NCBI GenBank assembly: GCA_041653635.1
Contig: JBAZFC010000001.1
Location: 372,001-436,000, forward strand
Direction: 5' to 3'
From: CAIXOA01 sp041653635
Lineage (GTDB): Archaea > Micrarchaeota > Micrarchaeia > Anstonellales > Bilamarchaeaceae
DNA: 64,000 nt
The translations under genes were made by a program, and so were the position numbers. The notes beneath the pieces were generated by a model that searched no databases, had not been told where the DNA came from, and was given only the letters and a program-made list of their open reading frames with translations. This document shows positions 43,740 to 51,852 of the stretch, piece by piece (position 1 is the first letter of the stretch; each line of letters opens with the position of its first letter).

Positions 43740-45212
43740 CTATTTTTTCCTGATTTTCGCGAGCATTGCCTCAGGGTCCGCGTAATAGTCCGCGATTATC
43801 CTGCCCGTCTCATCCACTGAGTTAATGTCCTTTTTCACCAGCCACCTGAGTATGTCCTCCTTCTCGGCCAGGCTCTTGGCTATCTCCTTCTCGTCCATCC
43901 CGGTGAACGTCTTGAGGTTTTCCAGCACGCGCACGCTGGTCTCCTCCTCGGCTATCTTGTCCTTGTACGGCTTCCACCTGAAAAGCGTCCTGGTGACGGG
44001 CTCCTTGTCCTCGCCAGGCAGGAGCTCCACGACCTCGAAGAGCCTGCGCTTTCCCGCCCTGCGGTCCCTGTACATCACCACTATCAGGTGCAGCGCGCCG
44101 AGCACGACCGGGGGTATGTCTATCGGCGCGTGCGTCAGCCTCTTCATAGTCTCCCGCGCGGTCTCCGCGTGCAATGTCGCGTAAACGCTGTGCCCGGTGT
44201 GCATCGCCTCAAAGAGCACCTCCGCCTCCTCGGCCCTCCTGACCTCCCCCACTATTATCCTGTCCGGCCTCATCCTCAGGGCGTTCACCATGAGGTCCAG
44301 CATTGATATCTCGCCCTTCCCCTCGCCGGTCGCCTCCCTCACCACCATCGGCACCCATTGCAGGTGGTCGGGCGGCTTTATCTCGTGCGTCTGCTCTATG
44401 CTCACCAGCCTCTGGCTTGGGGGGATGAATGCGCTCAGCACGTTCAGGAAGGACGTCTTGCCGCTCCCCGTCCCTCCCGCTATCAGCATGTTCATCTCGT
44501 ACTGCATGCATAACCACAGGAAAGCCCCGGTCTCGTATGATATGGTGCCGTTCTTCAGCATGTCGGTCATGGACCACGGCTTCCTTGCGAATTTCCTTAT
44601 TGTCATCGTGTTCCCGAGCAGGGATACGGGGGAAAGCGTCGCGTTCACCCTGTCCCCGGTCACGATGCTGGCGTCCAGCAGCGGGCTCTGCATCGTTATC
44701 TGCCGCCCGACCTTCCTCGCTATCGCTGCGGCGTAGTTCCTCACCTGCGCCTCGTCCCTTATCACTATGTTCGTCTTCACCCACCCGTACTTCCGGTGGT
44801 ACACCCACACGGGCGCGGCGGCCCTGTTCACGCATATCTCTTCCAGCCAGTCGTCGGACAGGAAGAATTCCAGGTCGCCCAGCCCCAGCATCTCCTGCAC
44901 TATCCTGGACGCCATGAAGCCGTATTCCTCCTCGCTCTCGTTCGGGAGCGTCGCCTTGAGCAGCCCGAGCGCGCTCCTCTTTATGTCGCCCTTCAGCCCC
45001 TCCAGCGCCTGCATGTCCGTCAGTTCTTTTGTCCCTATGGTCACCTTCTTGAGCAGCTCGTTCTTCACGTCCTCAAGGTATGCCGCGGTAGGCCCGGAAA
45101 TCTTCTTCACCTGCAGGCTGTAGAGCGGGACGTAGTCCTCCTTCCCGCGCGTTATCGTGACGGATGCGGCTATCCCCTCGCTCTTCACCTCATATTCTTC
45201 AAGAACGCTCAT
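43740..45212 (-). CDS. Pilus assembly ATPase, TadA/FlaI family
   Basis: 490 aa. Walker A GGTGSGKTS (about residue 245), Asp-box-like RLVSIEQTHEI, Walker B MRPDRIIVGEVRRAEEAEV and the His-box THGHS-like MHTGHSVYATLHAE, as in secretion ATPases (GspE/TadA/FlaI) that drive pilus growth. N-terminal domain includes EEICVNRAAAPVWVYHRKYGW. The frame is open to 45413; ATG 45212 is chosen for its ATGA overlap with the CBS gene stop. Confidence 0.94.
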   Translation of the reverse strand: MSVLEEYEVKSEGIAASVTITRGKEDYVPLYSLQVKKISGPTAAYLEDVKNELLKKVTIGTKELTDMQALEGLKGDIKRSALGLLKATLPNESEEEYGFMASRIVQEMLGLGDLEFFLSDDWLEEICVNRAAAPVWVYHRKYGWVKTNIVIRDEAQVRNYAAAIARKVGRQITMQSPLLDASIVTGDRVNATLSPVSLLGNTMTIRKFARKPWSMTDMLKNGTISYETGAFLWLCMQYEMNMLIAGGTGSGKTSFLNVLSAFIPPSQRLVSIEQTHEIKPPDHLQWVPMVVREATGEGKGEISMLDLMVNALRMRPDRIIVGEVRRAEEAEVLFEAMHTGHSVYATLHAETARETMKRLTHAPIDIPPVVLGALHLIVVMYRDRRAGKRRLFEVVELLPGEDKEPVTRTLFRWKPYKDKIAEEETSVRVLENLKTFTGMDEKEIAKSLAEKEDILRWLVKKDINSVDETGRIIADYYADPEAMLAKIRKK

Positions 45213-45859
45213 GCTGCTTCCCTCAGTTCCATCTTGCCTGCGATTGTATATTTGATGTCTATCAGCTTGTGGCGGGCCAGCGACTTGGCTATCGCCTCCA
45301 CCTTCGCCACCGGGATGCCCAGCCGCTTCGCGACGTCGCCGGATTTCACCCTCTTCCTTTCCGTAACGAGCGCGAGCACCTCGTCCACTGCGGAGACCGC
45401 CTCCCCCTCGCACGCCTCCCCGCCCAAGTCCTCGCCGATGATTTTCTTCGCGACGTATGCTATCACATCCTTGCCCGTCACGACCCCGACCACTTTCCTT
45501 TTCTCCACGACCGGCATGATGTTTGTTTCCCGTTTCGCCATGTCCAGCAGCGCCTCCAGCAGCCCCATGTCCGGCTCCAGCACCAGCACATGCCTGTTGA
45601 GTATGTCCCGCACCTTCAGCTTCCTGAGCTCCGCCGCCCCCAGGAGCTCGCTCTTGCCGAAGAGTTTCCTCTTCAGCAGCGCGTTGGCTATCTCCTTGTC
45701 CGACACCATCCCCCTGAGGTCCCCCTCCCCGACCACGGGCGCCTCGTGTATGCAGTGGCGGCTGAACTTTTCTATCACCACGTCCAGCCTCTCGTCCTCG
45801 TCAAGGTATATGAAGTCCTTCCGCATCAGCTCCCTTATCTTTATCCCGCTGCCTTTCAT
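45209..45859 (-). CDS. CBS-pair protein with winged-helix tail
   Basis: 216 aa: two CBS domains (about 8-70 and 84-140, e.g. IRELMRKDFIYLDEDERLD and PVVEKRKVVGVVTGKDVIAY) that usually bind adenine nucleotides, then a winged-helix-like domain (VKSGDVAKRLGIPVAKVEAI). It sits between a pilin gene and the ATPase gene with 4-bp overlaps on both sides, so it may tie pilus assembly to energy state. Binding ligand not readable. Confidence 0.85.
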   Translation of the reverse strand: MKGSGIKIRELMRKDFIYLDEDERLDVVIEKFSRHCIHEAPVVGEGDLRGMVSDKEIANALLKRKLFGKSELLGAAELRKLKVRDILNRHVLVLEPDMGLLEALLDMAKRETNIMPVVEKRKVVGVVTGKDVIAYVAKKIIGEDLGGEACEGEAVSAVDEVLALVTERKRVKSGDVAKRLGIPVAKVEAIAKSLARHKLIDIKYTIAGKMELREAA

Positions 45860-46680
45860 CCCAGCACCACCCTGCCGTCCTTGCGCGCACTGCCTATGCT
45901 AATGTTGAGCGAGCCCGGAATTTCCACCCTCGCCGTGCCGTTTGTCGTTATCACCATATTTAAATAATTGGGTTGCTGCGCCTTCTGCACCTCCATCCTC
46001 GCCGCCGGGCTGAAGCCTATGACCAGGACAGGGTTGTCCGTGCTTTCCCCCACGGAGAGCTCGCTGTACCCGTGCTTGTTCAGCTGCCTGGAATCGCTGT
46101 ACGAGAAGGTGCCGCACGTGAAGTTGATGGTGAAGTTCAGCGTGTCGCCCGGCTCCGTGCCAAGGGAGATGTTGTTCCATGTGCCCGTGAGGTTGGTGCA
46201 TGAGGCCGACCCCTCCAGATGGTATGCGAGGGCGCCGTCCTCCCCGCCCGGCCCCATCGGGGCCACCGTTGTCTTCTCGGCCATGACCTCCACGCTTATG
46301 CCCTGCGGCATTATGTAGAACGTCGGTATCTTCGCCTCCTCGGCCAACTGCAGGGACACGTCCGCCCTCCGGTTCGCGCCCCACCACGCCTCCATCGCGT
46401 CCAGGTTCTGCGCGAGCCTGCCGGACACGCCCCTCGCCTCGCCTATGCTCACGGTGCCCCCGGTTGCGGAGACCGGGAAGCCGGAGCGGCTGTACGCCTC
46501 GGACATCATCATCCCTATGTTCGTGTCCACGCTCCCGATGACGCCGAGCCGCTGCAGGTCCAGGTTCTCCCTGTCCACCCTGCCCGCCACGTCCAGTATC
46601 AGCGCAAGCAGCACCACGGATGCCGAGAGCAGCAGCATCGCCGAAATTGAAGAGGTGAAACCCCGCCTTGTCACCGCCAT
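45856..46680 (-). CDS. Pilin-like surface protein
   Basis: 274 aa. N-terminal RRGFTSSISAMLLLSASVV resembles a type IV pilin-like leader (basic RRG then hydrophobic helix). The exterior part is rich in N-glycosylation sequons (CTNLTGTWNNISLG, FTINFTCG) and has three Cys. Probable minor pilin or pilus-tip component. It overlaps its neighbours by 4 and 10 bp. Confidence 0.7.
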   Translation of the reverse strand: MAVTRRGFTSSISAMLLLSASVVLLALILDVAGRVDRENLDLQRLGVIGSVDTNIGMMMSEAYSRSGFPVSATGGTVSIGEARGVSGRLAQNLDAMEAWWGANRRADVSLQLAEEAKIPTFYIMPQGISVEVMAEKTTVAPMGPGGEDGALAYHLEGSASCTNLTGTWNNISLGTEPGDTLNFTINFTCGTFSYSDSRQLNKHGYSELSVGESTDNPVLVIGFSPAARMEVQKAQQPNYLNMVITTNGTARVEIPGSLNISIGSARKDGRVVLG

Positions 46681-47111
46681 ATGTACAGCCTCACGGTCGT
46701 GAAGTTCGCTATCCTTGAGTCGTTCAGCCCCCCGTACGTAGCCACGCTCCTCTCGCTTACGCTCACCTCGCTGAAATTCTCAGGCACCGGCCCCACGGAC
46801 TCGTTTTCAAGCAGCACGAACGTGCCCCCGTTCGCCTCGTAATGGTGCATCTCCGCCCTGTACTGCCTTGTATTCCTTAGCATGCTGTCTATGCTCCTGT
46901 TGATGATGGTGATGTTCTGCTGGAGGAACCCCTGCCCGTCCAGCATCACCAGCACGTCGTCCGCCAGTTTTTCGTCGTGGATGCTGCCCCGCGTGTGCCT
47001 GATGCTGAGCGAGAAATTGAGCGTGGCCGCAGTGAAAAGCAGGACTATGGCGACAGACAGCAGGGCGTCTATCGTGAACACCTGGCCCCTCATGTTTTCA
47101 TCCGTAGACAT
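46671..47111 (-). CDS. Pilin-like protein
   Basis: Up to 146 aa. Leader MRGQVFTIDALLSVAIVLLF matches the archaeal class III pattern (RGQ before a hydrophobic helix). Short exterior domain with two or three glycosylation sequons. ATG 47111 gives overlap with the previous gene; ATG 47093, 4 nt after that gene's stop and giving MRGQ directly, may be the true start. Confidence 0.7.
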   Translation of the reverse strand: MSTDENMRGQVFTIDALLSVAIVLLFTAATLNFSLSIRHTRGSIHDEKLADDVLVMLDGQGFLQQNITIINRSIDSMLRNTRQYRAEMHHYEANGGTFVLLENESVGPVPENFSEVSVSERSVATYGGLNDSRIANFTTVRLYIWR

Positions 47112-47574
47112 AGAGCGTAACCCTCACATAAGACCCGTTGTATATCGCCAGCCTGCTCGCCACCACGGCGTCCCCCTCCATCCGCTGCCCCTTCTCCATC
47201 ACCGCCTCCCCGGTTAGCGGGACCACGGAAAGGTAGTAATCCATTCCGATTCCGAGCGCCTCCCTTGAATGGTTGTAGTCCATCGCCTGCAGCGCGGAAA
47301 GCTTCGCCGGCTCTATCACGTTGGGCCTGCCGACGAGCCCAACCGATTCCACGTTTCCCGCATCCAGCTCCCAGTCCCCCGGAATCCCGTGCGTCTTCAG
47401 CAGCACGTCCGTCGCCGCGAGTGCGGATATCTCCGTGTTCTTCCTTGCCTCCTCCGCGTTGTACAGCCTCAGGTTCTGGTGATATGCCTCCACCGAATAT
47501 GCGAAGACAATGAAGAATATGAAAGCCGCCAGCATGAAGTCCGCGGATATTGAGAAGCCCCTGAGGCACCTCAT
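47098..47574 (-). CDS. Pilin-like protein
   Basis: 158 aa. N-terminal MRCLRGFSISADFMLAAFIFFIVFAY fits a pilin-like leader (LRGF) and helix; the exterior domain is small with one or two NxS/T sites. ATG 47574 begins 1 nt after the upstream stop, behind TAGGATG; the frame is open to 47592. Probably a minor pilin. Confidence 0.7.
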   Translation of the reverse strand: MRCLRGFSISADFMLAAFIFFIVFAYSVEAYHQNLRLYNAEEARKNTEISALAATDVLLKTHGIPGDWELDAGNVESVGLVGRPNVIEPAKLSALQAMDYNHSREALGIGMDYYLSVVPLTGEAVMEKGQRMEGDAVVASRLAIYNGSYVRVTLYVYG

Positions 47575-47575
47575 C

Positions 47576-48133
47576 CTACTCGCCAAACACAACCACCCCG
47601 TCCACGTTCCTCACCGTACCGTTCGCCACCGCCGCGAAGCCGTCCGAGCTCCCGTCCGAGACCAGCCTCGTCTTCATGTAGCACCCCACCGAGGACAGGC
47701 CGCCCTCCGGCCTGTACCGTATCACTTTTATGATGCTGTCGTTCCCCTGCACCCATATGGTATAATTGTTGCCGTATATCGTGTCCGGGTAGTCCAGCCG
47801 CACGTCCGCGCCCGGCCCCGCCACCGCGAGCCCCGAGATGCGGGCGGAGAGCGAGGTGCATATGGAGCGCATCAGCGATGTGGAGCGCGCATCCGCAAGG
47901 CCCTCCCACTCCTGCGAATACACGAGCACCGCCATCGTGAGCGTCGCGAGCGAGAAGAAGGACATTATCAGGAACTCAACCGATGCCTGTCCCTTCCAAG
48001 AGGAAGGGGGAAGGCGTTCCCCCCTCTCTTTAGGGTAATCATACCCCTCTTCCACTTCACTTCGCAACTCTTTGCCCGTACTCCTCACGCACCCAGTCCC
48101 CAGGTTCCCCTGCCTCCGGCAAGCCCGCAACAT
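47576..48133 (-). CDS. Pilin-like protein with repeat-derived N-terminus
   Basis: Up to 185 aa. The class III leader WKGQASVEFLIMSFFSLATL is clear, but it is preceded by up to 46 residues, about 30 of them read from three-hairpin repeat copy 3 (EEGYDYPKERGE). No start codon lies between the repeat and KGQ, so translation begins either at ATG 48133 (1 nt after the upstream stop), or at a GTG/TTG within the repeat. Mature protein carries a few glycosylation sequons and one Cys pair. Confidence 0.7.
   Translation of the reverse strand: MLRACRRQGNLGTGCVRSTGKELRSEVEEGYDYPKERGERLPPSSWKGQASVEFLIMSFFSLATLTMAVLVYSQEWEGLADARSTSLMRSICTSLSARISGLAVAGPGADVRLDYPDTIYGNNYTIWVQGNDSIIKVIRYRPEGGLSSVGCYMKTRLVSDGSSDGFAAVANGTVRNVDGVVVFGE
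47998..48090 (-). repeat. Three-hairpin repeat, copy 3
   Basis: Full-length A-type copy: hairpin 1 CGTG-AGGAG-TACG, hairpin 2 GGGTA-TGAT-TACCC, hairpin 3 arms AAGAG/CTCTT around GGGGGGAACGCCTTCCCCC. It lies within the open frame of the pilin-like gene and is read in the same frame as copy 1 in purL. Confidence 0.85.
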
Positions 48134-48134
48134 G

Positions 48135-50264
48135 CTAAGTCCGCCTCATGCTGGCATCGTCTATGAAAACGTAACCCGATGTCGAATCCATGTGGAAGTT
48201 GACCCTCACGCTGTTGACGCTTGAGCTGTCCCTTGTCACGAAAGTCATCTGCTTCTGCGCCCAGGAAGACGTCAGGTTATACACGAAAAAGTATTCCGAG
48301 GTGTTCCAGTTCCCGCCCTGCTGCAGCCAGTACCCGTTGTTGTCCCTAACGCCTATCTGCAGCGGGGCCGTAAGCGGCTTGGTGCTCCTCGTCCATACCT
48401 TCACCGTGTAGTTCGTGTTCTTCTGGACGCTGACCGGCTGGTAGAGTTCGCCGTTCCCCATCATTATGGATGTCCCCGCCCCGGTCCTCCCGTCCTCCGG
48501 TATCAGCACGCCCGCGAAGAACCTGTCCTCCCACCAGTTGAACCAGAGTGCGTAGTTGAGGAAATTCATATAATAGTCAAAGCTCGGGTTGTCAAACAGT
48601 TCGGGGTTGCACGTGCTTGCGTTTATGCTCACGTTCTTCGTGGGCCCGGTATTGTCGTACTGGTCGGTGCATTTCGCCGAGAGCGTGTGCGGCCCCGCCG
48701 AGAATCCGCCGCTCTCGTAATACCTCCCGGTTTCCGTCGCGGAGTCAAAGCCGCCGTCCTTCGGGTCCATCTCCTCCCACGGGCCGCCGTCCGCGCTGTA
48801 CTGGCAGCCAATTATCGTCGCCTCCTCGTAATCCCTCACATCCGCATACACCGTGGCTATCTCCAGCGCGCAAATCGGGGTGTGGTCAAGGTATATCGCG
48901 GTGACCACCGGCCCGCGCCTGTCGCTCAGGTAGAAGTCCGTCTGGGAAACCGCGCCCCAGTTGTTGTAATCGTCCTGGCACTGCACGTATATAGTGTGCC
49001 AGCCCGAGGTGAAGTTGCCCCCTATGCCCTTCTCCACGTTCTCCACGCTGCTGTCGTACGCCCCGTCCACCGGGTCCATGGCAGCCCATGCGCCCCAGTC
49101 CACGTTCACCCTGCACGTCTTTATCATATGGCCCCCGGTCGCCGTGTCGTCGCCGGTCGCGTTCACCGATATGTCCAGGCCTTCCGTGAGGTTCATCGGG
49201 GTTGGCGGATAGAAGGAGAGCCCCGTGACCGCCGGCCCGTACGGGTCTGGGTAGAAAACGGATGCGCTGCAGTTGAAGACGCCATAGCCCGCGCTCACAT
49301 ACGTGCCTATCTTGTCCACGTACATCGTGCTCACGGTCGGTGACTGGGGCGGTATCATCGCCCCTGCGTCCGAAGACCACTCCAGGTTCGGGCAGCTCGT
49401 GCCGTACCCCACCGAATCGTAGCAGCTGCTCTCGAACGCCTGCGTGCTCTCCAGGCTCAGGTTCGCGCTGGGCGGGTTGAGGGTGCAGGACTGCGGCGCC
49501 CCTCCCCTGACGATTATGTTCACCGCGGTCTCGTCCCAGCTCCCTTCGCTGGAATTCGCCATTATGCTCCCGTAATAGTTGCCGAAGGGCGTGTCCGGCG
49601 GTATGCTCACCGTGACGTCAATGGACGAGTTCTCCCAGAGCGCCAGCTCCCCAGCCGGCTGCGTTATCTCCACGAAGCCCGCGATGTCCCCCAGCACGTA
49701 CGCATGTATGCCCGTGAGGTTCCTGTCCCCGGCCCCCGCGTTCGTCACGTTTATCCTGCCGTCCGCGCCCGTCGCCCTCTGCAGGTAGAACTCAAGCAGC
49801 ATCGGCTCCAGCGACAGCTCCTTGTTCCCCACCAGCACGTTGCCTGATTCAAGGTGCTTGACCAGGGCCCTCGCAGGCCCGGGCTGCAGCGTTATCTTCC
49901 CGACCATGTCCTCCTGCGTGTTCGCATAAAAGTCGGTCAGCCCGCCCCGGAGCGACAGCTGCATGTGCACCCGCCTTTCGGTTATCTCTATGAGCTGCGC
50001 GCCCTGCGGAATCGTGAAATCAACATACCGCGCGGTGCCCGGCGCAAGCGCCTGGACGTAGTCCACCTCGCGCGCTATCCTGTTCACCGCGTCCTTTGCC
50101 TGCGCGCCCTGTATGCTCTCGTCCAGCATCCCGGCGGAGAAATAGAAGAACACCAGCGCCACGGACAGCCCCATGCCAAGCATTATCATGTTCTCCATGC
50201 TGCTCTGGCCACGCAGCCGGCGGCCGTGCGCCGCAGCCCTACCGGATATTGGTTTCTTCCCCAC
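48135..50264 (-). CDS. Large pilin-like surface glycoprotein
   Basis: 709 aa from GTG 50264 (frame open to ATG 50306). Leader LRGQSSMENMIMLGMGLSVA is class III-like. The exterior has several beta-sandwich-like repeats with similar phrases (WAAMDPVDGAYDSS and WEEMDPKDGGFDSA), many NxS/T sequons and cysteine pairs, and a C-terminal carbohydrate-binding-like domain (about 540-709, NPSFDY...GYVFIDDASMRRT). A tip adhesin is likely. GTG 50264 fits the TATA box at 50287-50294, which would lie inside the coding region if ATG 50306 were used. Confidence 0.75.
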   Translation of the reverse strand: MGKKPISGRAAAHGRRLRGQSSMENMIMLGMGLSVALVFFYFSAGMLDESIQGAQAKDAVNRIAREVDYVQALAPGTARYVDFTIPQGAQLIEITERRVHMQLSLRGGLTDFYANTQEDMVGKITLQPGPARALVKHLESGNVLVGNKELSLEPMLLEFYLQRATGADGRINVTNAGAGDRNLTGIHAYVLGDIAGFVEITQPAGELALWENSSIDVTVSIPPDTPFGNYYGSIMANSSEGSWDETAVNIIVRGGAPQSCTLNPPSANLSLESTQAFESSCYDSVGYGTSCPNLEWSSDAGAMIPPQSPTVSTMYVDKIGTYVSAGYGVFNCSASVFYPDPYGPAVTGLSFYPPTPMNLTEGLDISVNATGDDTATGGHMIKTCRVNVDWGAWAAMDPVDGAYDSSVENVEKGIGGNFTSGWHTIYVQCQDDYNNWGAVSQTDFYLSDRRGPVVTAIYLDHTPICALEIATVYADVRDYEEATIIGCQYSADGGPWEEMDPKDGGFDSATETGRYYESGGFSAGPHTLSAKCTDQYDNTGPTKNVSINASTCNPELFDNPSFDYYMNFLNYALWFNWWEDRFFAGVLIPEDGRTGAGTSIMMGNGELYQPVSVQKNTNYTVKVWTRSTKPLTAPLQIGVRDNNGYWLQQGGNWNTSEYFFVYNLTSSWAQKQMTFVTRDSSSVNSVRVNFHMDSTSGYVFIDDASMRRT

Positions 50265-50286
50265 GGCTAGGGCTTCTGGAGCAAGC

Positions 50287-50294
50287 TTTATAAA
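50287..50294. promoter_or_regulatory. Symmetrical TATA box shared by divergent pilin genes
   Basis: TTTATAAA is its own reverse complement and is placed 23 nt before GTG 50264 (minus) and 34 nt before ATG 50328 (plus; SD-like GGTGAT between). One TBP site could fire both the pilus operon and the small pilin. Confidence 0.55.
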
Positions 50295-50327
50295 ATCTAA
50301 ATACATTGCATCTGCGGTGATGACATT

Positions 50328-50780
50328 ATGTATTCGAGAAAAGGGCAGGCTGCGTTGGATTTCCTGATGACATATGGATGGGCCATACTGCTTGTGGTGC
50401 TGGTGGCTGCCGCATTGTTCGTCCTCGGCGTTTTCAATGTGAATTCGTTCGTGGGCAGCAGGGCGGTCGGCTTCACGGAAGTCAGCGTGACCGCATTCAG
50501 TGTCGCCTCGGACGGTACCCTCACACTTAAGCTCCAGAACCAGGTGGGGAGCCCGATAACGGTGAACTCCATCAACGCGACTTACGGGAACGAGTCCGTC
50601 ACATCGAGCCCGGCTACGCCCCTCGGGGTGGGGCAGTCCTCCGCCGCGCTCACCGTGGGAACATTCACGGCGCTCAACAGCGGCGACCCGTATGCGATGA
50701 CCGTGAACATAGGGTACACGGACCGCGCGACGCAGTTCACATACACGGAATCAGGCACGCTGAACGGCAACGTACAGTGA
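50328..50780 (+). CDS. Small archaeal type IV pilin (major pilin candidate)
   Basis: 150 aa. Textbook class III leader RKGQAALDFLMTYGWAILLV, then a hydrophobic helix and a Ser/Thr/Val-rich beta domain with NxT/S sites, no Cys. Short length, own promoter and divergence from the machinery operon point to the main shaft subunit; not proven. The prepilin peptidase is not in the window. Confidence 0.85.
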   Translation: MYSRKGQAALDFLMTYGWAILLVVLVAAALFVLGVFNVNSFVGSRAVGFTEVSVTAFSVASDGTLTLKLQNQVGSPITVNSINATYGNESVTSSPATPLGVGQSSAALTVGTFTALNSGDPYAMTVNIGYTDRATQFTYTESGTLNGNVQ

Positions 50781-50828
50781 ATCCTTTACTAATTCTGTTT
50801 TTTTCAGGGTTCCAGCGCAAGCCAGCCT

Positions 50829-51584
50829 TTAGCGGAAAAGCCCTGCCTTCGGATGCAGCATTATGCCATGCCGCTCTATCCTGAACGGGATGAGCTTCAG
50901 CGAGTGCGCGGTCGCCCTCATTTTCCTGATTTGCAGCGCACGGTTGTACGCCCCGGCCTCGGCCTTCAGCATGGACAGCACGACCACTCCGTCCGAAACG
51001 AACTCCTCGAACCCGTCCGCGGAGTAGGACTGCCCGCCCTCGCTCATGTCCGATATCGCAAGCGTGGTGCAGTTGAGCTTCTTCGCCTCCCTGCTGAGGT
51101 CAAACACCATCTTCCTCACGTCAAACGGCTTCTCAAGGTATGAGCTGAGCAGCGTGAAGGAGTCTATCACCAGCCGCCTCGCGCCCGTCCTTTCAACCGC
51201 CTCCACTATGTTCCTCTTTATCGCGTCGCTCTCGTAAAGCTCCGGCTTTATGACCGAGAGCTTCCCATCGTCCACGTATTTCTGGACGTTCCAGCCGAAC
51301 TTGGACATGTCGCCTATGAACCTCTTCGGGTCCTCCTCCATGGAGAGGTACACGCCCGGCTCGCCAGCCTCCGCCCCCTTGTACACGAACTGCATCCCGA
51401 ATATGGATTTGCCGGTCCCACACGTACCGGAAAGCAGGATGAAGCTCCCTGTCGGGAACCCGCCGTCCAGCAGGCCGTCCAGCCCGTGCACGCCCGTGCA
51501 TATCCTGTCCTTCACTGCCGGAGGGTCCGGGTCTGCGGCCGCAGCCGTGGCCGGTTTTGTGGCGCCGTTGGAGGATTTTTTCAT
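50829..51584 (-). CDS. KaiC/RadA-like ATPase
   Basis: 251 aa, single RecA-like domain of the archaeal KaiC/FlaH group. Walker A GTCGTGKS (about 52-59), Walker B RRLVIDSFTLL, and a conserved IRKMRATAHSLKLIPFRIE tail segment. Such proteins act as ATP-binding regulators; FlaH partners the archaellum motor. Being beside the pilus locus, a role in pilus control is plausible but inferred. N-terminal 28 residues are a flexible Ala/Pro/Lys stretch. Confidence 0.88.
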   Translation of the reverse strand: MKKSSNGATKPATAAAADPDPPAVKDRICTGVHGLDGLLDGGFPTGSFILLSGTCGTGKSIFGMQFVYKGAEAGEPGVYLSMEEDPKRFIGDMSKFGWNVQKYVDDGKLSVIKPELYESDAIKRNIVEAVERTGARRLVIDSFTLLSSYLEKPFDVRKMVFDLSREAKKLNCTTLAISDMSEGGQSYSADGFEEFVSDGVVVLSMLKAEAGAYNRALQIRKMRATAHSLKLIPFRIERHGIMLHPKAGLFR

Positions 51585-51603
51585 GCATCTACTTTCATAG
51601 GGA

Positions 51604-51616
51604 ATTCTTTATAAGG
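51604..51616 (-). promoter_or_regulatory. TATA box of the KaiC-like gene
   Basis: On the minus strand CTTATAAAG lies about 24 nt before ATG 51584, with GCGGAAGTCC immediately upstream in the BRE position. The reverse of the same 10-mer (GGACTTCCGC) follows the TATA boxes of both tRNA-Val genes. Confidence 0.5.
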
Positions 51617-51631
51617 ACTTCCGCTACCAAA

Positions 51632-51722
51632 AACGCGGGGAGGGCACTCCCCCCATTTTTAGGTGTCATTCTGACCCCCTCCCACTTCACCTTGCAACTC
51701 TTCGCCCGTACTCCTTACGTCC
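51632..51722 (-). repeat. Three-hairpin repeat, copy 5
   Basis: Full-length B-type copy: hairpin 1 CGTA-AGGAG-TACG, hairpin 2 GTCA-GAA-TGAC, hairpin 3 arms AAAAA/TTTTT around GGGGGGAGTGCCCTCCCC. Fills the gap between the KaiC-like gene promoter and the tRNA-Val promoter. Confidence 0.85.
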
Positions 51723-51736
51723 GCGCGGTGCTTATG

Positions 51737-51753
51737 TTTTTAAGGACTTCCGC
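51737..51753 (+). promoter_or_regulatory. Promoter of tRNA-Val (GAC)
   Basis: TTTTTAAGGACTTCCGC, TATA part about 40 nt before the tRNA. The same 17-mer is found on the minus strand before tRNA-Val(CAC). Confidence 0.55.
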
Positions 51754-51780
51754 GCCCTATATCTCAACTTCTCCGAGCAA

Positions 51781-51852
51781 GGGCCTGTAGTCGAATGGTA
51801 AGACGCTACCCTGACATGGTAGAGACCAGGGGTTCGATTCCCTTCAGGCCCA
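51781..51852 (+). tRNA. tRNA-Val (GAC)
   Basis: 72-nt cloverleaf: acceptor GGGCCTG/CAGGCCC, anticodon stem CTACC/GGTAG with loop CTGACAT (anticodon GAC), T-arm AGGGG TTCGATT CCCTT (one mismatch-type pair), discriminator A. No intron; CCA not encoded. Repeat copy 4 starts at its last base. Confidence 0.96.
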
